Positions 60,701-64,000 of a stretch of DNA of 64,000 nt are shown piece by piece; within the stretch, counting starts at the first letter, position 1; each line of letters starts with the position of its first letter. This stretch comes from Trichomonas vaginalis G3 (lineage: Eukaryota; Parabasalia; Trichomonadida; Trichomonadidae). The stretch is taken from contig NC_067203.1 of NCBI RefSeq assembly GCF_026262505.1, positions 20,937,411 to 21,001,410 of the forward strand, given 5' to 3'. The notes below the pieces were generated by a model. That model did no database searches, was not told the origin of the DNA, and saw nothing but the letters and a program-made list of their open reading frames with translations. The position numbers and the translations under genes were made by a program.

Positions 60701-60731
60701 TTATGAGAAATTGGTTTTCCAGTTATTATAA
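45777..60731 (+). CDS. Giant FERM-repeat protein with talin-like helical tail, 4,984 residues
   Basis: The N-terminal ~2,070 residues hold five tandem FERM-like modules, starting near residues 1, 541, 931, 1321 and 1705. Each has ubiquitin-like F0/F1 parts, a helical F2 (for example NAIFAINEVRNYLHTMTIYPS; RVQTLSDAMYYLNTQPTSV) and a PH-like F3 ending in a helix (CNVIVSPITLLIATKHL; IVGVAPQYLYLYKSETKYKKF; TIFSPYEIIVYSLKNEERL). An acidic linker (about 2080-2155) leads to some 2,800 residues of alpha-helical rod without obvious transmembrane segments. Talin has one FERM head and a helical rod, so this resembles a talin with a multiplied head. A role in linking membrane, actin and adhesion is inferred. 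The frame of 14,955 bp is unbroken. The start ATG at 45777 is supported by good coding right from MEEFFEFYTI. Confidence 0.82.
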   Translation: MEEFFEFYTISDTKDKKPRKFRYSSLFTGRELFYIACYNLKLPQKNKRKLYYFTDSLKQHEILLDEPLNNQEIRKTNSIFLLEGKPQKLNECPAYNATRIDSLPPASLDYASNEISSNIQIAIDDKYVDFNITDSNESITVYEGLTPMKTYFQYDENNLDPCQYYLSMTFAMTLETAIKHLGINPNIEYRIFIKYPDEDPKCFKEIHLLEFYEVTEKCTIHIFPKNLPITIRSMFSKDYRQEIDSAATVGEIVEKIAQKLKINVFHDYTLQITDDHGNKVALNLRKTIPAQTNNFNIFVFYRRFFIFSREDIDNLENAIFAINEVRNYLHTMTIYPSIDQIINLCYYSIEALNGPLEPAYFPLNLNYLLQNVKVPEDIHNLIAKKYANAKHPDKLNSARLFLREMRLVPGFGASFFRAIYTDQDGTLHPSKCNVIVSPITLLIATKHLTKTTKQDDCYSLMLTYSQFRITNVHRKEVTLECQESYEVPQYEITLKILDNKIDEFFEIVSENARIIKNIFAERQRKRAAGELISFSASYDRVELYTVLDVNDPNPQIFIYDRSMTGQQLCEAAIKNLKLDVKPENYRVLLYRSKDSNEWFEPGQLIASSDLKSRMKIIVSPLFIYATIHFSNNRTKTIKMDLTQTTGQIVEFILSKIYHPIYNGFGLYTFKDDKIDKPLFNKFFIPAQVYNVTHYFFMRRAFVLSKEDFITRVTRVQTLSDAMYYLNTQPTSVTMDQMYELMILYNIVIDPKQNRSINDQLFKLKLPYGVPFSEELKQEFLQKVASYEKFDPINAAKRFMKITRNIQDFGIIKFVCQFDTHGVAGEQPNFKDKDRIVGVAPQYLYLYKSETKYKKFSWFDIKYIKVYNNKVMKLNYMPKDKQNEDRIVYITSQVPSALQTFDNFREEFLVTLKERNRMRKEYLKLIPLQEAQRIQGTFVEADGRKVGPQVDMYVGTNPGVGTNLDKTWFEITMTYQEVYEKCLEILTIDPTKKYSLLLYINRESYVFDEHNTLGDYSPVRESFIFMVPQQQKITFVYEDKKQKIMTMMLSDMKTLCYFICGCFSIIDPENFFLWIPNDRQRQTLDPNLILSQQTSGRIEIHAARCKFTIPPDGMKSLSYLMSLYRSMKDIVITSPCIIVAMQTFTDLTALSLVIEDINISKFEDLGPFTPKNYQMKKTELRDVRSFAHVCKDRPKPELILMYRKLCMDIPTFSAEFDLINIETEDGFVESYCVIRTMKLFIVSTKPTLQITFEIDISSIVSTPIIRPEIRHNRMSYLSINYVDTNGEPKSILIQGYDAKKIMNIIDAKKQELKKKTKLWLEQDPKNPPTVELQTKYFIEGARNLTKTVQVKLPLTIKKAEIISRIVDEWKANPNTKYDALISIAINKYEIINESQQLAYQIINKNADIVVIQKFMDCKFTDEYNTTNIMTLDITKRVADIIPTVANAFGIEYFVGFMIYSNGSMLDPHLPLIQQTFDIDNLQFLMKIFPPFTKFDSSLAHSAKEIFDNYKRVLLNTKSINLPEDKLIKMALYQWNVEVKNNLEYDKRPRKFEPFLPIGNKPDPRNLISLCQAVKKNKYIGPIVAANNYINTCIQELNTGQHRFKMHVFEQQSSSEVMVYISPNGVLIKRTKTIVMNFKFKDIRKCLLCRNILFIGVMDVTNRLYSDITLKSDKAQTVYDILSVYLKYVLPIVEQREYYQAKQSEYLNKEFSSNAITAYLCKKLENPYLINLKIEPDSIAGDLIEVAANFLEIGNFKKYMLFAKAPEETQVLPVDAKLKIQMTQVQNDSILLLLPREREILIHCPVYSVRPFNVDILQNVSDVCFYIMKEFNLGFADGHTLRIRKGTNFLSLDPMKQIYNDSLFMNDYYLIRRNYYFSTITFTDILTLKNLHIELKTLAETNQIYIPEEKRIEILAITDYITKKETDPDFKNYFKTNIKERQFTPEQALEFKNDLSTLKARGDISKAIMKHLSICCEIPGFGTETYSCSVDQTQGYTIFSPYEIIVYSLKNEERLLTLKTIDLQEVTIKDDQLTLKYTKTENSSLKEFTFNVVQSLEAYRFLKNIIQVNQTSSMFTSIESLQEYLLDSIDPNKPKPIEREEEASSSSLHYSLTPTTEFMPDVETSEDEPQEVYVPDMVKFEDISTTQFTEISLDIDEDTKKEVEPKEIDSDQWWRLNPASLNISGMLGGFRMISKFVSVYVANSNILDSQFKSFIEQTFLDILMIDKRGDDDYATKYNELIKNVIQIDFVQNEFKSSEKCEELEIIFDSKINSIMTTENNKPSTLHDTNAELVYKVLNFVDKIEKFTLFFYYQFYDIVITGSNPNGIVHGLHNVNNILMEGCQQFLSNGEMNMISQAVFEANNLMMAANSFLEEIKSEINIMEQRKLLERMGRNIFEINTLIQHINSITIEKNMFDNLMAARATVSSILTTLQNSTVSLSSDALVFTNCLIFVIKHNLDKVHIDDDFTEADREIYLSMFLKIRKYIKFGITNFYEEENDNLTYDLMTLESHLINMSIANISPMNINNLIIRLNELSSFMITITNICPQLKSDKQFDPIMNIIYSYMNDLSQSVAILEDFIFDSQTILLIQNMAKQISLNMSDIILMLQSYNLPQGITYHVYLLTENIQQNLQKLCCSEEFFYDENEFPQVREFLLLKHYLFELLQNLNYEITVSNLQNLIDIYNVMKNYHAQSFYIRNTLISNFYNVDPLNNFMNDIKNVLINLNKEISHVNVKEVMKENIRQMLLAIERFFNMNLRFKPRQLRNPPVPEQINRAVSNLDSINSKLKEDMSSSDISTMLINISTLDSEISFFNDMKSQLSDQLNHPSLNFYHMIDKIISRIESIPAKIISTTYRASHEQFFSQIKHEFQGIVLMCKSSNESTKTFIKSFIDSLPKITKIPNLEEIKKMKDVLQLMLNEKELSYPMMSLQRSYLQGIKNLLEKSAEKKENFSIITDIQDGIHLINSIVTSIDHIPSIRDYLYEYCNPVTLESVTSKSFDIILSQIQSLPLIIENITSTGNILFYPYMSSLIQEITKKVNKFKQELTKNNLRAFIDNFNSIVENLDNLELYFCLHKNPNISNFLYVLIMNLQLYLKYQEQPHIDSLNLCNFHDDIKHLYDLVNEIGEEEDKNMFLKDLRSLLQENDPQIAQNNSISFAKFALEKVADKSLSILTHKLAYHMINKLQLYVADFSCDIIPKFILQDEVYISETINILLLEDCNYERVLEVIDENKNIWPISICDDLYLLGGYIDESIPSIIRNGIILRALAMLSPSQDIITNLRILINKFIRICLKLMPFRTELYLDLLDNFISFETSNYIFGIIVEANCKISYNPIPNYDQSNIIFGLYQIIACYTDVFYCMMMKFVNFIENYKEKVPRLKEFIQKVTNPLLFGLKVIEVHPEELFKLSNFLNEYILNFHDNLLSFTTEFERSQITTILEDLKLCQCFVDHVSQVMNNTKIYPIVMTVLSPLTVIANKLNDNNCKVVKLIIKSMLNFVNYEIENNNNKGFVKIMREINNEFAKLTPGNTSQFIKSIEKIVNLSSKEKVELQEYLETCSINFKQKDTENKFGNLIATIKNLKPYENLNVPKDFPVPERLFKSIRAIKTYEDNDTIDTTVISSIVMKRFLKYGQNILYSLQSVMCQFILAQIRPESFISNVDMVQFQQIQENKSVKTYVSMMDKVNNLQNIQEFNSLIKSLTREEAIYLHLILRQQATMEHNIVFDINDQIDELTKKCPQKYSLKEFVNHNKKVTNYSKLLLEFLTNTNEIICLIAMYYFLQSNFATIKKSEPIDSLIAEKIDISNTILGIFHLMPFPTIFVSSIISLDEQTVPKVLSFITKSLVLIGTKGNNDKQVKDVFQKVIYKEQLDENLTNDHLKNIINLINSNFTTYSVLQELLSMAAMILQNQQFTNARPDNTQIPYGIPILQEALKTKEYSKVLFQPPKVKQSLLFAIYNMFDTIYSNQIQTTFNLGFVCPNPTEFTDKFRSMRNYNVLQKTLKKFTTQFTEYAVVSRDCTRINKFIPELMKAKQVCIKATPFGEIDKRQAYDEDFEISNQNEQVLNGYLKYLYAGMFSEDFIKEFCKYQQFFIRIILSFMDGRETTFKSSDDVMSLMKLIKGQKIQNQTKKTIRKFMLERLNKYTQGDTLVIRNPLPIDQMKVFMKIQANSFDTTPEDFYPEQVLLEHLCNLSMDIQPTQASSYEQYLNVLKSTQTEMMQEAEITDFPLDQKGIENELKIIEDNKRIVMLKEELFLVYPEVSQRRHQTDMVNLSFLDIFIAVENLFMIMTSQTEAQTATFISKLSNYESSIIFMILKLIFNYPLQKTNSILKKTIKVDGFEHTLCSLMTKTDEIIQIMERFSKDVEEIAPLSLCVPQTTKPALVEKISSDIILVIEEIIQSRGPASLDLLYKLCIKTSQILPLFVDDDRFNIQQLVDSIREVAQYSINTPHLSENKMNKQFKSAIASLYINLVVFCTNVNRTKYYEMFIKSIDTYSLELLFISLNHIQNDIHDSMILPLISKINDKFIYNLKLTEDDFSEFSVLTKQIRRLLSNQIVNVFEFYPNPQNFADPFLDFDPSDADSLMRVCAVSLKLCSSNVPSIATLKDTIQLVAVLLFSKGSDFADFSMKIVNTIKNNLEQFFTPMGLFNETAELKLLKSVSNTMLFCLLSLANDNSTSESVLKRERISQALGNYDESFKVCANALDNDSSQLFKNSIANMKRCYSINKNTENVWINLLSIYEKIISNKTFSFIENVKDVKPNIKDIASIQQNLQDMIESVISILNSTNEQLYNAFKQIDEYIVNYSSILYQSSLFILNMSSRIRLLALITSIISQYESILLRIGSKSKITINEFLPLSDTILNALMIVQNDKENAEIDEEVKKVLIRLHFEEKECFTDEDVKTFMLIDILREIEEDILKQKLAPEEVNKILDQYDNYSFKYQKINTLVDLLKSKGIHDQDQRLKETKFVKHFLQGTPTSVRLIYEKLVFQLL

Positions 60732-61985
60732 TCTTTTATTTGTATTATATGTTTATATTTTATATTAAAAAATTATTTAGTTTCGTTTTAAAAAAAATAT
60801 TCAATAGATGCCCTGTAAGCTCTCAAATTTTTAAAAATGGCTGGAAATAAGATATTATAAAGGATATATACATAAAATAATTACAAATTTTAATGCAGCT
60901 GCTATCGGCTTATAAGGATTTTTGAAAGGATTTTTTGGTTTACAAATCAGGTCCAGAGAAATTGAGTTTTTTTTTTAAAGTAAAATAGTATTGGAATAAT
61001 TTCAAAATAAATAAATACATGAAGCAATTGTAATTCTCTTGTTAGACTCTTCATTAATTGAATACTCATCTGTAGCAGAATTTTACAAATAATGGATATG
61101 AATGCTCATAAATTTTAGAATATACTGTTTAAGATGATAAATCATTATTTTCGATCTGTAGTTAACTGAAATTTTTCATAAGTTTAAATTTGAATTAAAA
61201 ATAATTATTTCAAAAAATTCTGTGAGATTTTCTCAAAATTCTGATATAATAAAATTTCTTTTACTTTAATTTTTCATAGCATTTCAGTGATGCGAGATTA
61301 AGAGAACTTTTTTTTTGGAGTAAAAATTGAAATAATGCTTTAAATCATTTGAAATATTTGGTCTAATTGTAGCATTATTCTCTATCAGATGGTATTATTT
61401 TTTTTAAATGCTAAAATTTGGATTTAGTTGTTTTTGTTATCCAAATTTTGTTATAGACCGAAAATAGATTTTTTCGGTTTTCTCTTCAAATAATTGAAAG
61501 AATGATACTATTATAGGTTTATTATATTATATAGCATATAATCATGCTATAGCCGAAAATTATAAGTTTTGAGAAGATTGAATATAACACAAATAAATTT
61601 GAATGTAAGTTAAATTGCTTGTTGTTTTTAATAGCTATTTAATGAGAAATCCAATATTGCAAAATTCAAATTGAATGATTGAAAGAACAGAAAAAGTCAT
61701 TCTTTTCAATTTCGAATATGTTTCATTGTATTTATAATTATATGGCAAATAAGATATTTAAACTTGATTTTTGAAGGAAAATTCACAAAATTGAATAAAT
61801 TCAAATAATTTTTATTCAAAAATAAACTAGTTATTTGAGTTTAATACTAATTATCTATTCGAACTACAAAGTTTGTAATTTAAAATATTTTGTGAGATCA
61901 GATTGAATTAATTCAATGTTCTTTTCAATTAATATTAATGACCATATTACGCATTTTCGAACATTCTAAACCAAATATATAAAAA
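60732..61985. other. Intergenic spacer, nothing recognised
   Basis: About 1.25 kb of strongly AT-rich sequence with homopolymer runs. I see no convincing gene, RNA or clear repeat on either strand. Confidence 0.6.
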
Positions 61986-61989
61986 TGGG

Positions 61990-62400
61990 AGACGAATGTT
62001 AAATTTGCTAGACATGGGGAGTTGTCTGCAAAGTTTTATCTCTTATCTCTAACAAAAAATTAATTTTTAAAAAAATGACCGAATACGTTTCACAGCGAGA
62101 AAAAAATAAAAGGCAAGATAGAATTTTCTAGACAGAAAGAAGTTGTTTACCGAGTTTTAGCTCTTATCTCTAACAAAAAATTAATTTTTAAAAAAATGAC
62201 CGAATACGTTTCACAGCGAGAAAAAAATAAAAGGCAAGATAGAATTTTCTAGACAGAAAGAAGTTGTTTACCGAGTTTTAGCTCTTATCTCTAACAAAAA
62301 ATTAATTTTTAAAAAAATGACCGAATACGTTTCACAGCGAGAAAAAAATAAAAGGCAAGATAGAATTTTCTAGACATAAAGAAGTTGTCTACCAAGTGTC
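61990..62400. repeat. 121-bp tandem repeat, about 3.4 copies, containing a transposon terminal repeat
   Basis: Copies start at about 62041, 62162 and 62283, each with CTCTAACAAAAAATTAATTT, then ATGACCGAATACGTTTCAC and GGCAAGATAGAATTTTCTAG. A diverged partial copy precedes (61996-62040). A 43-bp segment of each unit (62069, 62190 and 62311 onwards) is the exact reverse complement of the last 43 bases of the window, so the array multiplies the left terminal inverted repeat of the IS481-like element. Confidence 0.9.
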
Positions 62401-64000
62401 AGCTGTTACTTCTTCTCAATACTGATATAAAATAAAAATCTTTATTATTTATTTAACCTTTATTGTTTCATTAATCTTCATTTATTTATATTATAGTTTT
62501 ATTCTTTTAGCTACTTGTAAAATACTCTAATTTTATACCATCATTTTACCGGATTATTCTTCAGTACATCGATTGTGTATCTAAAATAATATCATTATCC
62601 TTATTCTGTTTTTTCCAAAATTCTTTTAAATATCTTTTTTGGTTAGATTACTTTATACTTTTTACTTTTATTTTTTAATTTCAAAAAAAAAAAATTTGGT
62701 GATTGTTCTATTCTGTTACAATGTGCATTATCATATTCTAATGAATTATTCATTACATACATTTAAAAAAACTTGTTAAAAATGAAATTAAAAAATTATG
62801 TTTATTATTACGCTGTGAATGTGTCAACAGCGGTCATGCCTGTATCTGTATCCCATATTTGCCACAACCTTTCTGTATCTGCATTTGTGTATTTCGGTTT
62901 CAGCTGATACATTTGATTTGGCGTGTAATTTGTTCCAGTTAATGGATTAATTGGGAGATCTTCATGCGGTGTGTTATTATTGTACTCCCAAATAAAGGCA
63001 GGAATAGCCTAAATGCTTTGGCAGCGCTCCAATGTCGGCCAGAATCTCTCAATCTTCCCATTTTGGTAGGGAGAATGAGAGTCTGTATGCCGCCATTGGA
63101 CGCCCCAAAGATCAAGTAGATCTTGAAAGGCGTCCCTATTTTCTGAACCGTTGTCGGTCCAGAAACAATAAGGGGCGCCAAATTCAATGAAGGCGGAAGC
63201 CGCAACGTTCGCTGTCGTCGCTGCCAGCATATCTGGTATTTGTATACACGCTAGGACTTTGCGGCTAAAATCGTCGATTATGCCATAAATATACTGGCCA
63301 CGAACACCCCTAAAATAATGAACATCTGCGTGCCAGATAAGATTGGGTGAAAGCGCCCAATATCTTACTGCTGTTTCTGGCCCGGCATGCTCTAATCGCG
63401 TCTTGGTGAAATGATTTTCTTTGAAGTATCTGCGTACTTCTCTATAAGATACATCAATTTGTTGTAATTTCAAACGTTTCCATTGTTTTGTTTGACCACA
63501 GGGAAAGGCCCAGTGGTCATGTATCACAGCAAGAGCTTTGATTTGGTCGTAGGGATTGACCCTACGACCTTTCTTGCCTTTAGGCAATGGGATATTCTGT
63601 AAGCTAAATTGATTTTGTAAAAAAGATTTTGAAACATCTAAATATTTGAAATCATTTGATTGAAGGGTTGGGGCGATGGGAACATGGGTGCAAGCTTCTT
63701 CCCATGTCATTTTACCTTCTTCAATCTGATTGGAAATACCAATTAGGTAAATTCGATCGACATACCCTTTGTAAGGATTCATTCTAATGAAGTACGTTAA
63801 CAATCAAAATATTCTATAAGTGTCTAGTATGGAATTCAAAAGAATAAAGAAAATGGTAACGTAAATAAACGTATTATGAAATAATTTATAATTAAAATGA
63901 AAAAAAGAAAAATAATAAGTAAAGTGACTGGAAATGAAAATGAAAATCAGTGTACAGTTTTATTTTTTTCTCGCTGTGAAACGTATTCGGTCATTTTTTT
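62069..64000 (-). mobile_element. IS481-like eukaryotic DNA transposon, right end beyond the window
   Basis: A 43-bp terminal inverted repeat (AAAAAAATGACCGAATACGT onwards) occurs at the left, within the 121-bp tandem array, and reversed at 63958-64000. Between them lies a leftward DDE transposase of rve type. This set fits the IS481EU superfamily of eukaryotic transposons, reported from trichomonads and related to bacterial IS481/IS3 elements. The transposase has one in-frame stop. The repeat reaches the window edge, so the outer end and target duplication are not visible. From 62401 to 62807 no other feature was seen. Confidence 0.75.
62808..63782 (-). pseudogene. IS481-like DDE transposase with one in-frame stop
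   Basis: The start ATG at 63782 (MNPYKGYVDRIYLIGIS) is used; only TTG lies upstream. Visible are an N-terminal helical DNA-binding region, a GKKGRRVNPYDQIKAL linker, and an rve core with IWHADVHYFRG (first D), FWTDNGSEN (second D) and SPYQNGKIERFW (E, 34 residues after the second D). The frame stops at TAG 63009-63011 after residue 257, but continues in the same frame with AIPAFIWEYNNNTPHEDLPI and on for 66 codons to TAA at 62808, which is the conserved C-terminal end of such transposases. So it is either a recently killed copy or read through. The catalytic triad is complete before the stop. Confidence 0.8.

Noticed and set aside
63958-64000. End of the window as an artificial or vector sequence
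   Set aside because: The 43 bases match the terminal repeat at 62069-62353 exactly, so they are the right end of the transposon.

Overview
The window looks like nuclear DNA of a parabasalid (trichomonad) protist, most likely Trichomonas vaginalis or a close relative. The reasons are very AT-rich DNA, long intronless genes, short trichomonad-type initiator motifs just upstream of start codons (clearest before the CCA-adding enzyme), and the mix of a Polinton/Maverick, a DD34D mariner, a 9-bp-duplication (Mutator-like) element and an IS481-like DNA transposon. The genus is inferred from these features, since no search could be run.

Positions 1 to about 25.9 kb are one Polinton/Maverick copy. 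It is cut by the left window edge and has two younger elements nested in it. Its recognisable parts are protein-primed DNA polymerase B, retroviral-type integrase, a primase-superfamily 3 helicase fusion, a phage-tail-like fibre protein, an A32/FtsK-type packaging ATPase, a double-jelly-roll major capsid protein, two small capsid-associated proteins with the same start, and several unassigned proteins. A whole-looking mariner (7810-9109) sits inside the fibre gene. A 7.8-kb foldback, MULE-like element (17817-25641) sits inside a modular-repeat gene and left a perfect 9-bp target duplication. Several Polinton coding regions are no longer single open frames, so the copy is treated as a fossil.

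The foldback element has inverted arms of 2.7 and 3.0 kb. Each arm carries a 35-bp satellite and what look like relics of a copia-type LTR retroelement. The centre has a 19-bp tandem repeat and one 220-residue gene of unknown function.

From about 26 to 60.7 kb lie host genes: a DUSP-containing ubiquitin protease, a TEX261/Svp26-type ER membrane protein, a 2,550-residue BEACH-WD40 protein, a decayed beta-helix surface-protein gene, a short unassigned fragment, a CCA-adding enzyme, a protein kinase with HND in place of HRD, and a 4,984-residue protein with five tandem FERM-like modules and a long helical tail. Their products suggest membrane traffic, ubiquitin turnover, tRNA maturation, signalling and cortical cytoskeleton. 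The order does not suggest an operon. Two small non-coding terminal-inverted-repeat elements (37456-37662 and 44618-45674) lie between them.

The last 2 kb (about 62.0-64.0 kb) hold most of an IS481-like eukaryotic DNA transposon. Its transposase frame has one in-frame stop, and its left terminal repeat lies in a 121-bp tandem array.
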